From contig CAIMAP010000026.1 in the NCBI GenBank assembly GCA_903838995.1, positions 1 to 42,863 of the forward strand: 42,863 bases of DNA, in the 5' to 3' direction. Below the pieces are notes generated by a model. That model was not told the DNA's origin and did not search any database. It was given only the letters and a program-made list of their open reading frames with translations. A program made the translations under genes and the position numbers. Position 1 is the first letter of the stretch; each line of letters starts with the position of its first letter. Positions 35,738 to 42,863 of the stretch are shown here, one piece after another. The DNA comes from an uncultured bacterium. Lineage in GTDB: Bacteria > Bacteroidota > Bacteroidia > Sphingobacteriales > Sphingobacteriaceae.

Positions 35738-35784
35738 AATGAGCCCGATAAAGCTATAAGCTAGCGTTATTGGGCTCATTTTAT
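35738..35784 (+). terminator. Hairpin between the DUF5777 and Fe-S genes (partial terminator or processing site)
   Basis: AATGAGCCCGATAA (35738-35751) pairs with TTATTGGGCTCATT (35767-35780) in a 14-bp stem with one G-T pair, followed by only a few T residues. The weak T-run suggests partial termination or an mRNA stabiliser that separates outer from inner membrane parts of the cluster. Confidence 0.7.
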
Positions 35785-35799
35785 TTAAAGCAAAAAACT

Positions 35800-36735
35800 A
35801 TGTCGAATAACAAAGAGGATTTAGAAAAAAAACAAGACAACGATGCTGGAAGAAGAGAATTTATTCGACTCGGCGTACTTGCAGCAGGACTAACCATTGC
35901 AGGTGGAGGCTTACAAAAAGTTTTTTCATCAGAGCCAAGCGAATCTGGTGAAAAAATAAATGTATTAACGCCAGATGGCAAAGTTGTTTCTGTTGATGCA
36001 TCTCATATGAAAGCGGCAGAAAATTGTTGTGCTGCTCCTTCATCAGAAGCAAGACAAGGAATTCCAGGAAAAAAATATGTGATGGTAATTGATCTTTCGC
36101 GATGTAAGGATGCGATGAAATGTCAGCATGCTTGCCAGAAACATCACCTATTACCTTCAAAAGATAAATACTTAAAAGTTTATAAAATGCAAGATTCGCC
36201 AGAAGCATCACCTTATTGGATGCCTAAGCCCTGCTTGCATTGCGACAAACCTCCTTGCGTAAAAGTTTGCCCAGTAGATGCCACCTTTAAAAGAAGTGAT
36301 GGTTTGGTTTTGATTGATAATGAAAGATGTATTGGTTGTCGTTTTTGTATGGCAGCTTGTCCTTATTCTACCAGAACATTTAATTGGGATGAACCTATTC
36401 AACCCGAAAATTATATGGACCTAAAATATTCACCGGAGTCGAGCACGCCAAGAAAAAAAGGAACCGTCGAAAAATGTGATTTCTGTCCGGATATGTTGAA
36501 ACAAGGTAAGTTGCCGCATTGTGTTTCGGCTTGCCCAAATGGAGTATATTATTTTGGCGATGCCAACGAAGACACGGTTTGTAATGGTGATGAAACTGTT
36601 CGATTTAGACAATTATTAAAAGACAAAGCGGGTTACAGGTATTTAGAAAGTTTAGGAACAGAACCCAGCGTTTACTATTTACCTGCTGTAAATCGTTTGT
36701 TTCCATTCGAAGAAAATAATACTAATCCATCTTAG
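35800..36735 (+). CDS. Tat-exported 4Fe-4S dicluster protein (PsrB/DmsB/HybA-like)
   Basis: The 311-residue electron-transfer subunit has a twin-arginine signal (GRREFIRLG, Arg18-Arg19, then a hydrophobic run to about 38). Cys groups follow at 102/108/112, 145/148/153/157, 177/180/183/187 and 226/229/241/245, enough for up to four Fe-S clusters. The first group (Cys-x5-Cys-x3-Cys) departs from the usual four-Cys pattern, so that cluster may be altered or 3Fe-4S. It passes electrons between an NrfD quinone site and a periplasmic partner. An upstream TTG start falls inside the hairpin and is rejected. Confidence 0.9.
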   Translation: MSNNKEDLEKKQDNDAGRREFIRLGVLAAGLTIAGGGLQKVFSSEPSESGEKINVLTPDGKVVSVDASHMKAAENCCAAPSSEARQGIPGKKYVMVIDLSRCKDAMKCQHACQKHHLLPSKDKYLKVYKMQDSPEASPYWMPKPCLHCDKPPCVKVCPVDATFKRSDGLVLIDNERCIGCRFCMAACPYSTRTFNWDEPIQPENYMDLKYSPESSTPRKKGTVEKCDFCPDMLKQGKLPHCVSACPNGVYYFGDANEDTVCNGDETVRFRQLLKDKAGYRYLESLGTEPSVYYLPAVNRLFPFEENNTNPS

Positions 36736-36737
36736 GT

Positions 36738-38105
36738 ATGAAAGATTTAATTAAACCAGCAAACGAACAAGAAGCAATTCAAATGCTTCATCGTTATAAC
36801 GAAGATGTTTTACCTCAAAAATTTGGTAAAGCCGGAAAAACTTGGGTGGTAATCTTATTAGTCATCATTGCCTTTGGTGTGTATAATTATATTCAACAAA
36901 TTAGATTTGGTTTGTCTGTTACAGGCCTTAGCGACACCGTATCTTGGGGAATTTACATTTCCAACTTTGTGTTTTTTGTTGCCGTAAGTTTGGTAGGCTC
37001 ATTAATTACTGCAGTGCTTTATTTGCTAAATGTAAAATGGCGCGCACCACTTACCAGAATTTCAGAAGTTATTGCGGTATCTGCTATTATGTTTGCAGGA
37101 CTCATCATCATTGTGGATATGGGCCGACCCGATAGGGTATTAAATATGTTTATGTATGGCAGAATACAATCGCCCATTGTTTGGGATGTAATTGTAGTCA
37201 TGACTTATATGACAATTAGTTTTTTATTGCTCTACTTTCCATTACTACCAAGTATTGCCTATTGCAGAGATTTTATGAAAAACATTCCAAAATGGCAACA
37301 TAAAATGTATCGCATTTTATCGCTTGGATGGAAAAACAGACCCGCACAATATAAAGTAGTAGAAAAAGCAATTACCATTTTATCGGTCATGATTATTCCG
37401 GTAGCGCTCAGCATTCACACCGTTACCTCTTGGTTATTTGCCACTACTTACCGTCCTGGATGGGATAGTACAAACTTTGGTGCCTACTTTGTTGCAGGCG
37501 CATTTATGGTTGGTGCAGCTGCTGTAATTGCAGCGATGTTTATTTTACGTAAATTCTATTTGAGATACGACGAATATTTTACCGATATACATTTTGACAG
37601 AATGGGCAGGTTATTGGTTTTGCTTTCTTTTATTTATTTATATTTTACCGTAAACGAATATTTTATTCCGGGTTATAAAATGAAAGGCGAAGAAGCCGCA
37701 CATTTAAGAGAATTATTTACCGGAATTTATGCCCCAATGTTTTGGTCTGTTCAAATATTAGGAATGATAGTACCGATCATTGTATTACTATTCAAAAAAG
37801 GCAGAAAACCAATACCTATTTTTATTATGTCTGTTTTAGTAATTATTGGTGCCTGGTTTAAAAGGTATTTGATAGTTATACCTACTATGTTACACCCATT
37901 TTTACCACTTCAACAAATAGCAGAATCGGCTAAACATTATTCGCCAACCCTAGCCGAATGGTCTATCACTTCTGCTTCTCTGGCGGGGGCCTTACTTTTG
38001 ATTACCCTTTTTGTAAGGTATTTTCCTATTATTTCTATTTGGGAATTAGCAGAAGAAAGAGACATTCCACATCATACTATTTACGAGCATTTAAATGACG
38101 AATAA
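36738..38105 (+). CDS. NrfD/PsrC-family quinone-interacting membrane subunit
   Basis: The 455-residue integral membrane protein has eight to ten hydrophobic helices and NrfD-type features: the first-helix SWGIYISNFVFFVAVSLVGSLI, the VDMGRPDRVLNMFMYGR loop, and the IHTVTSWLFATTYRPGWDST loop. In PsrC and alternative complex III this family binds quinone at the periplasmic side and exchanges electrons with the Fe-S subunit. It starts 2 bases after the Fe-S gene and overlaps the next gene by one base, so the three form one translational unit. Confidence 0.93.
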   Translation: MKDLIKPANEQEAIQMLHRYNEDVLPQKFGKAGKTWVVILLVIIAFGVYNYIQQIRFGLSVTGLSDTVSWGIYISNFVFFVAVSLVGSLITAVLYLLNVKWRAPLTRISEVIAVSAIMFAGLIIIVDMGRPDRVLNMFMYGRIQSPIVWDVIVVMTYMTISFLLLYFPLLPSIAYCRDFMKNIPKWQHKMYRILSLGWKNRPAQYKVVEKAITILSVMIIPVALSIHTVTSWLFATTYRPGWDSTNFGAYFVAGAFMVGAAAVIAAMFILRKFYLRYDEYFTDIHFDRMGRLLVLLSFIYLYFTVNEYFIPGYKMKGEEAAHLRELFTGIYAPMFWSVQILGMIVPIIVLLFKKGRKPIPIFIMSVLVIIGAWFKRYLIVIPTMLHPFLPLQQIAESAKHYSPTLAEWSITSASLAGALLLITLFVRYFPIISIWELAEERDIPHHTIYEHLNDE

Positions 38106-39037
38106 TGAAAAAGCTAATTCAAAATTTATCAAGTAAAATCACCTTAATTGTACTATTTTTTTTAATTGTTAGCTCCTTCCAGTTTAGTTATGCGCAAAAT
38201 GCTATCGAAAAAGAAAATGCTTCTATAAACCTGAGCTATAAAATTAGCAATGGAATAAAGAGTATCAAAGCAATCGTAGAAAGAAAAATAAATGGCAAGT
38301 ATTTTGGAGTAGAAAATTTAAAATTAAATTTATACTTAACAGCGGTTAAAGCATACGATGCTACAAATGCAGAGGGTTTATTAGCAACTCTTTCTACAAA
38401 TGCAGATGGCGAAGTAAATTTTAATTTTAGTCCAGCATTCTACAAAGCGACTGCCAACAAGCATGATTTTAATTTTATTGTAAACTCAGTAGAGAATCCA
38501 TTGTTCGAAGATCTTTCAGCAGAAATTATTTTAAATGATTATGCCCTTGATTTGAAAATAGCTGCTGTAGATACCATTTCTAGTGCTACTGCTAAAATTA
38601 GTAAATATGAAAATGAAGTATTAATTCCTGCTGCAGAAATTGAATTAAAATTAGCAATCAAGAAAACCTTTGGGCTATTACCTTTTGGTGAAGAGGGTAC
38701 GGTAACCGACGAAAACGGAGAAGTTATGGCAGACATTCCTGCTGATGTTCCTGGTAATGCCAATCATACTATTACTATTGTGGCAAGATTTATAGATGAA
38801 GAAAATGCTGGGGTAATTGAAGTAAGCAAAGATACCCCATGGAAGATTCTTCCCAAAGCAAATGCCATACCAGAAAGAACTTTATGGTCTACAGGACACA
38901 ACGCCCCTATTCCTTTGGTTATCGTTACGATAAGTCTAATTGCTTTTATATGGGGCATTATTATTTACCTCGTTTCTTTATTAATAAAAATTAAAAAATT
39001 AGGCAATAAAAAAAATAATTCAAAACAATTAAATTAA
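38105..39037 (+). CDS. Unknown periplasmic protein with C-terminal membrane anchor
   Basis: I do not recognise this 310-residue protein. It has a cleavable signal peptide (cut after SYA, about residue 30), a large beta-rich periplasmic part with two similar Ig-like segments (around LLATLSTNADGEVNFNF and EEGTVTDENGEVMADIP), a single transmembrane helix (about 270-296) and a short Lys/Asn-rich cytoplasmic tail. No cysteines for heme or Fe-S are present. Its TAATG overlap with the NrfD gene and position before a cytochrome c suggest a structural subunit docking periplasmic partners to the membrane complex. Confidence 0.75.
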   Translation: MKKLIQNLSSKITLIVLFFLIVSSFQFSYAQNAIEKENASINLSYKISNGIKSIKAIVERKINGKYFGVENLKLNLYLTAVKAYDATNAEGLLATLSTNADGEVNFNFSPAFYKATANKHDFNFIVNSVENPLFEDLSAEIILNDYALDLKIAAVDTISSATAKISKYENEVLIPAAEIELKLAIKKTFGLLPFGEEGTVTDENGEVMADIPADVPGNANHTITIVARFIDEENAGVIEVSKDTPWKILPKANAIPERTLWSTGHNAPIPLVIVTISLIAFIWGIIIYLVSLLIKIKKLGNKKNNSKQLN

Positions 39038-39042
39038 TAATT

Positions 39043-39471
39043 ATGAAAACTACTTCAAAAAGAAAATTTATTTCCGCATTTTTTATCGTGCTATTTTTAG
39101 CTTGGGTTAATTTAGCATTTACAGCTACAACACCCGACGAAGCTAAGCCATGGAATGCACCAGAAACTGCAAAAAAAATTAAAAACCCTTTAAAAGGTGA
39201 TGCCGCTGCTTTAGCAGATGGCAAAACACTTTTCATGAAGCATTGCAAATCTTGCCATGGTGCAAAAGGTTTGGGAGATGGTCCAAAATCTAAAGAACTA
39301 GATACTGAATGTGGAGATTTTAGCCAAAAATCGTTTCAATCTCAAACAGATGGAGAAATTATTTATAAAATAAAAGAGGGTAGAGATGACATGCCCTCTT
39401 TTAAAAAGAAAATTACAGATCAAGATGAATTATGGAGTATCATCAATTATGTGCGTTCATTAGCTAAATAA
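39043..39471 (+). CDS. Monoheme cytochrome c
   Basis: A 142-residue class I cytochrome with an N-terminal signal (about 8-28), one standard heme site CKSCH (Cys68, Cys71, His72) followed by GAKGLGDGPKS, and a probable Met117 ligand in DDMPSFKKKI. The signal may be uncleaved and serve as an anchor. As last gene of the cluster it is the natural acceptor or donor for the Fe-S/NrfD module in the periplasm. Confidence 0.92.
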   Translation: MKTTSKRKFISAFFIVLFLAWVNLAFTATTPDEAKPWNAPETAKKIKNPLKGDAAALADGKTLFMKHCKSCHGAKGLGDGPKSKELDTECGDFSQKSFQSQTDGEIIYKIKEGRDDMPSFKKKITDQDELWSIINYVRSLAK

Positions 39472-39509
39472 TTTTTTTGTACGGATAAAATATATCCTTA
39501 CTTTTCCGT

Positions 39510-40700
39510 ATGGAAAATAAAATGACTATAGGAACACCACTTAGCAACACAGCAAAAAAAGCCATGCTCTTGGGTTCTGGCGAATTAGGCAAAGAAGTAG
39601 CGATCGAATTTCAACGATTAGGCGTAGAAGTAATCGCGGTTGATCGCTACGCCAATGCACCCGCTATGCAAGTAGCACATCGTTCTTATGTAGTTTCGAT
39701 GTTAGATGGTGAAGCATTAGCCACTATTATCCGAAAGGAGAAGCCAGATTATATTGTGCCCGAAGTAGAAGCCATTGCTACCGACATTTTAATTGCATTA
39801 GAGGCCGAAGGCTTCACGGTTATTCCAACAGCAAAAGCCACTTGGTTAACCATGAATAGAGAAGGCATTCGTTCGCTAGCTGCAAAAGAATTACAAGTAA
39901 AAACTTCTCCTTTTGAATTTGCAGGAACATTCGAAGAATTTGAGAATGCTGTTGCTAAAATTGGTATACCTTGTGTAATTAAGCCAATCATGAGTTCTTC
40001 GGGAAAAGGACAAAGTGTAATAAAAAAACAAGAGGATATTTTGACCGCTTGGGAATATGCACAACAAGGTGGAAGGTCTGGAAAAGGACGCGTAATTATT
40101 GAGGGCTTTGTCGATTTTGATTATGAAATTACTTTACTCACCATCAAACATAAAGCCGGCATTTCTTTTTGTGCTCCTATAGGACATCGTCAAGAACATG
40201 GCGATTACCAAGAGTCCTGGCAACCACACCCCATGTCGGAAAATGCTTTAAAGGCAGCACAAGAAATAGCGAGTAAAGTAGTAAACGCTTTGGGAGGTAA
40301 AGGATTATTTGGCGTAGAATTCTTTGTTAATGGAGATGAAGTTTATTTTTCAGAATTATCACCACGACCACATGACACCGGAATGGTGACCATGATCTCT
40401 CAAGACCTTTCGGAATTTGCTTTACATGTGCGCGCTATTTTAGATTTACCCATTCCGAATATTGTGCAACATGGACCATCTGCCTCCAGTGTAATTTTAG
40501 TAAAAGGAAATTCCAATAAGGTCAGTTTTTCGGGTATCGAAAAAGCACTCGAAAATCCAAATACACAAATTAGACTATTTGGTAAACCAAATGTAGACGG
40601 CGAAAGAAGAATGGGTGTTTGCTTAGCCAGAGCAGAAAGCATCGAATCTGCAAGAAACAACGCAAATTCAGCTGCTGCAAATATAAAATCTACTTTATAA
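39510..40700 (+). CDS. purT: Formate-dependent GAR transformylase (PurT)
   Basis: ATP-grasp enzyme of purine synthesis that makes formylglycinamide ribonucleotide from GAR, formate and ATP. The 396 residues are of normal length. It has [11 protein letters not shown] and [17 protein letters not shown] at the N-terminus, the ATP-grasp [15 protein letters not shown] and the metal-site [28 protein letters not shown], all PurT-specific. It is a tetrahydrofolate-independent alternative to PurN. It is monocistronic; a second in-frame ATG four codons on is also possible. Confidence 0.96.
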   Translation: MENKMTIGTPLSNTAKKAMLLGSGELGKEVAIEFQRLGVEVIAVDRYANAPAMQVAHRSYVVSMLDGEALATIIRKEKPDYIVPEVEAIATDILIALEAEGFTVIPTAKATWLTMNREGIRSLAAKELQVKTSPFEFAGTFEEFENAVAKIGIPCVIKPIMSSSGKGQSVIKKQEDILTAWEYAQQGGRSGKGRVIIEGFVDFDYEITLLTIKHKAGISFCAPIGHRQEHGDYQESWQPHPMSENALKAAQEIASKVVNALGGKGLFGVEFFVNGDEVYFSELSPRPHDTGMVTMISQDLSEFALHVRAILDLPIPNIVQHGPSASSVILVKGNSNKVSFSGIEKALENPNTQIRLFGKPNVDGERRMGVCLARAESIESARNNANSAAANIKSTL

Positions 40701-40751
40701 ACAGCTATTAAAAAATATTACTTACCTTGTCTTATATAAACAACTGAAATC

Positions 40752-40856
40752 ATGGCAAAAGAAAAATCACCAACCAAAGAAGCAAAAAAAGAACCTGCTA
40801 AATCTTTAAAAGAAAAACGTGCAGATAAAAAAGCAAAAAGAGATAGCAAAAAATAA
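40752..40856 (+). CDS. Small lysine-rich basic protein (34 residues)
   Basis: The short frame encodes MAKEKSPTKEAKKEPAKS followed by LKEKRADKKAKRDSKK: over half charged, nearly all Lys, Arg and Glu, no hydrophobic core, so probably disordered. It is bounded by a clean ATG and a strong terminator 10 bases after the stop, which supports a real gene. I have the impression that similar short proteins occur in Chitinophagaceae, but cannot verify this. Nucleic-acid or ribosome binding is possible from charge alone; no function is assigned. Confidence 0.6.
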   Translation: MAKEKSPTKEAKKEPAKSLKEKRADKKAKRDSKK

Positions 40857-40865
40857 TTCGAAAAT

Positions 40866-40897
40866 GGACTTTATTCAACAATAAAGTCCTTTTTTTT
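40866..40897 (+). terminator. Terminator of the small basic gene
   Basis: GGACTTTATT (40866-40875) and AATAAAGTCC (40880-40889) form a perfect 10-bp stem with loop CAAC, followed by eight T. The 149 bases after it, up to the next gene, are very AT-rich and show nothing else I can name. Confidence 0.92.
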
Positions 40898-41046
40898 CAG
40901 CATTTATAAGTGTTTCAAGACAAATCTACCGTTTTTTTAACCTATTTTTAAGCGTAAAAAATTGATTATCAAGACATTAAACATATTTTTAAATATATAC
41001 AAAATCATATTTTTTTATTAAATTAGAGAACACAAAAATCATTGTT

Positions 41047-41820
41047 ATGAAAAGATTACTATCTCTCATCTTGATTGTATGCCTTAGCTTTGTTGTAAAC
41101 AAAGGCTTTGCTCAATTTCAATCAAAACCACTTGGCAGTCCAAGTCCAGCAAATAAACAAGTAACAAAGCCAGTAACAACTACTACAACTGTTGCAGCTG
41201 GCCCAGCGACAGCAACTACAACAACAGTAGCAGGAAAATCTGTTCAAAAACTTCCTTCACCCTATTTATTGAAAAAAGATTTTGAAGATAGATTTGCTGG
41301 TGTGGAAAGCGCAGCTAATTCAGCAAAAAAAGCAACCAATAGTTTAAGAGCTGAAATAAATGGAAAATTTGAAGCTATTCAAGAATTAAATAATAAAATG
41401 ACTAGCGTAGAAGAAATTTTAAGCTCTGCTAATTTTAAAATTGCTACGACCAATGATTCTTTAAAACTAACGCAAACTTCTATCGAAGAATTTAGATTAG
41501 ATACAGAAGCAAAATTAAAGAAACTCGAAGTTGCGGATGAGCAATTCACCTATGCCTATGCTGGTATAGGTTTAGCAATTGTTTTATCATTGATAATTTT
41601 CTTTGTGATGAATAGCAAAATAAATGGAATGAAAGCGATTATAGCAGCACAAGAAGAAGTAATAACCAAGAAAATTCATGATGAAATGCATCATGCACAA
41701 ACTAAATTGGGTAGAGATATTAGTCATGCAAAATCTGATATGAATCAAAAATTCGATGCGGAAAAAGCAGCCGTTGCAGAACAAATCCAAAGCATACTTG
41801 ATCAAATTAATAAAGCATAA
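41047..41820 (+). CDS. Unknown exported coiled-coil membrane protein
   Basis: I do not recognise this 257-residue protein. It has a signal peptide (cut after GFA, about residue 22), a low-complexity Thr/Val/Ala/Pro linker (about 30-70), a predicted coiled coil (about 74-165), a transmembrane helix (about 169-188), and a second charged coiled coil on the other side (about 195-255). With two topogenic segments the two coils would lie on opposite sides of the membrane. Such proteins can act as scaffolds, but nothing here points to a partner. Confidence 0.7.
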   Translation: MKRLLSLILIVCLSFVVNKGFAQFQSKPLGSPSPANKQVTKPVTTTTTVAAGPATATTTTVAGKSVQKLPSPYLLKKDFEDRFAGVESAANSAKKATNSLRAEINGKFEAIQELNNKMTSVEEILSSANFKIATTNDSLKLTQTSIEEFRLDTEAKLKKLEVADEQFTYAYAGIGLAIVLSLIIFFVMNSKINGMKAIIAAQEEVITKKIHDEMHHAQTKLGRDISHAKSDMNQKFDAEKAAVAEQIQSILDQINKA

Positions 41821-41840
41821 ATTTTAAAAAATCATTATAC

Positions 41841-41875
41841 AAAAAAGCCATTGGTTCCATCAATGGCTTTTTTTT
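41841..41875 (+). terminator. Terminator of the coiled-coil protein gene
   Basis: AAAAAAGCCATTG pairs perfectly with CAATGGCTTTTTT around GTTCCAT, followed by further T residues. Confidence 0.92.
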
Positions 41876-41978
41876 GATTTAGATTGGCACGAAACGGCCA
41901 TTTCTGCTATTATAATTAAAAAAATATCCCTATTTTGTGCGAGCATATATAATCATATAAAACATAACCTTAACCGCT

Positions 41979-42731
41979 ATGGCATTACAAGAAGAATTTG
42001 AATCACAAGGTATTTGGCTATTTAGATACAGGGGAAGCCTTCCTATTATTATATTAATTATTGCGATATACTTTTATATTCAATCGCAATTAAACCCAAC
42101 ATTAAACTGTTTTCAAACAGCAGAGGCGGTGAGTTACTTTGAGTATTTCTGTTTAGTCATTAGCTTATTAGGCTTATATATTCGAAGCTATACCGTTGGA
42201 CATACACCAAACAATACTTCGGGTAGAAATGTAACGGAGCAAGTTGCAGATACGGTGAATACAACTGGTATTTATTCTATCCTTCGTCATCCTTTATATT
42301 TAGGAAATTTCTTTATGTGGTTAGGGCCTGCTTTGTTAACACAAAATTGGTGGTTCAATATTGCTTTTGGATTTTTCTACTGGGTATATTACGAACGCAT
42401 TATGTTTGCAGAAGAACAATTTTTAAGAAAAAAATTCGGCACCCTATACACCGACTGGGCAGCTAAAACACCTGCATTCATTCCTAGCTTCACCAAATTT
42501 GTTAAACCAAATTTACCTTTCAGTTGGAAAAAAGTAATCAAAAAAGAGAAGAACGGTTTGGCTGCTACTTTCTTAATTTTTGCTTTATTTAATATTGCGG
42601 GAAATTATGTACAACATAAAACAACCTATAATGGGTTTTTCATTACTGCTGCAGCTTTATCATCTTTATTATACATTATTTTAAAATATATTAAAAGTAA
42701 TACCAACATCTTAAACGAAGAAGGAAGATAA
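41979..42731 (+). CDS. Membrane methyltransferase of the ICMT/PEMT type
   Basis: The 250-residue membrane protein has about five or six hydrophobic helices. The core segment TGIYSILRHPLYLGNFFMWLGPALL followed by YYERIMFAEEQFLRKKFGTLYTDWAAKTPAFIP is the isoprenylcysteine carboxyl methyltransferase-like signature, where RHPLY and the EExxLxxxFG Glu bind S-adenosylmethionine. Bacterial members methylate lipids or other membrane substrates; the target cannot be told here. The C-terminal two helices (about 192-240) are an extension beyond the core domain. Confidence 0.82.
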   Translation: MALQEEFESQGIWLFRYRGSLPIIILIIAIYFYIQSQLNPTLNCFQTAEAVSYFEYFCLVISLLGLYIRSYTVGHTPNNTSGRNVTEQVADTVNTTGIYSILRHPLYLGNFFMWLGPALLTQNWWFNIAFGFFYWVYYERIMFAEEQFLRKKFGTLYTDWAAKTPAFIPSFTKFVKPNLPFSWKKVIKKEKNGLAATFLIFALFNIAGNYVQHKTTYNGFFITAAALSSLLYIILKYIKSNTNILNEEGR

Positions 42732-42770
42732 CGCTTATATCCTATTTACAATACCACAAAATATTTATCA

Positions 42771-42804
42771 AAAAAAATAGCGCTGAATAAGCGCTATTTT
42801 TTTT
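42771..42804. terminator. Bidirectional terminator at the right end
   Basis: AAAAAAATAGCGCT (42771-42784) and AGCGCTATTTTTTT (42790-42803) form a perfect stem with loop GAATA. It serves the methyltransferase gene and the convergent gene entering from the right. Confidence 0.92.
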
Positions 42805-42863
42805 ATCTAAATTCTTCGTTGAGTGCTTCGAGCGCTTGTGATCCCGGACACAACTGCGATTCA
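42803..42863 (-). CDS. C-terminal end of an unidentified gene (runs off window)
   Basis: Reading leftwards from the edge, one frame gives ESQLCPGSQALEALNEEFR and a stop that abuts a strong bidirectional terminator. The placement argues for a true gene end. Nineteen residues are too few to name a family. Confidence 0.5.
   Translation of the reverse strand, partial: ESQLCPGSQALEALNEEFR

Overview
The window is AT-rich bacterial chromosome from a Bacteroidota, most likely a Chitinophagales/Sphingobacteriales-type organism. Four things support this. The dcw cluster has the Bacteroidota order and ends in a long penicillin-binding protein with a PASTA tail. Promoters carry the Bacteroidota -7 element TAnnTTTG, and Shine-Dalgarno sequences are weak. 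A GH16 enzyme carries a type IX secretion C-terminal sorting domain. Families such as DUF5777 and DUF6132 are typical of the phylum. The exact genus cannot be read from the sequence.

Bases 1-11707 (minus strand) hold the division and cell wall cluster mraZ-rsmH-ftsL-like-ftsI-murE-mraY-murD-ftsW-murG-murC-ftsQ (ftsQ is cut by the window edge). Genes are nearly contiguous, several with TAATG-type overlaps, so this reads as one long operon. Upstream of mraZ are three 10-bp tandem repeats that look like a MraZ operator. Bases 11844-16287 hold an OmpH/Skp-like chaperone, a SlyD-type FKBP isomerase, gyrB and malate dehydrogenase.

Bases 16373-22863 (plus strand) hold an RmlD-like reductase, a peroxiredoxin, tRNA-Arg(ACG), a DUF1801 protein, a pentapeptide-repeat protein, a secreted GH16 beta-glucanase and a Crp/Fnr regulator. 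These are followed by a compact sulfur/thiol cassette: DUF6132, an HMA domain protein, two single-domain rhodaneses, OsmC, and a rhodanese-thioredoxin lipoprotein. Bases 22910-25221 hold a TetR regulator divergent from a bestrophin channel and beta-carbonic anhydrase pair, with twin operator-like dyads between them. Bases 25270-31337 are housekeeping: adk, obg, a KAS III-like gene, gapA, pgk and a second GAPDH gene.

Bases 31414-31740 hold tRNA-Glu(UUC), followed by a 168-bp highly structured insertion that ends with a second copy of the last 15 bases of the tRNA region. This looks like an integration footprint. An S74-domain (intramolecular chaperone) surface protein follows on the minus strand.

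Bases 33038-39471 (plus strand) are the most unusual block. It holds an ethylbenzene-dehydrogenase-like heme lipoprotein, a small cytochrome lipoprotein, a DUF5777 beta-barrel, a Tat-exported 4Fe-4S protein, an NrfD/PsrC quinone-interacting membrane protein, an unknown membrane-anchored periplasmic protein and a monoheme cytochrome c. No molybdopterin catalytic subunit is present. Two Fnr-type dyads precede the block. It looks like an electron-transfer chain reaching from the quinone pool towards the outer membrane, possibly induced at low oxygen. The window closes with purT, a 34-residue basic protein, a membrane coiled-coil protein, an ICMT-like methyltransferase and the tail end of a convergent gene.
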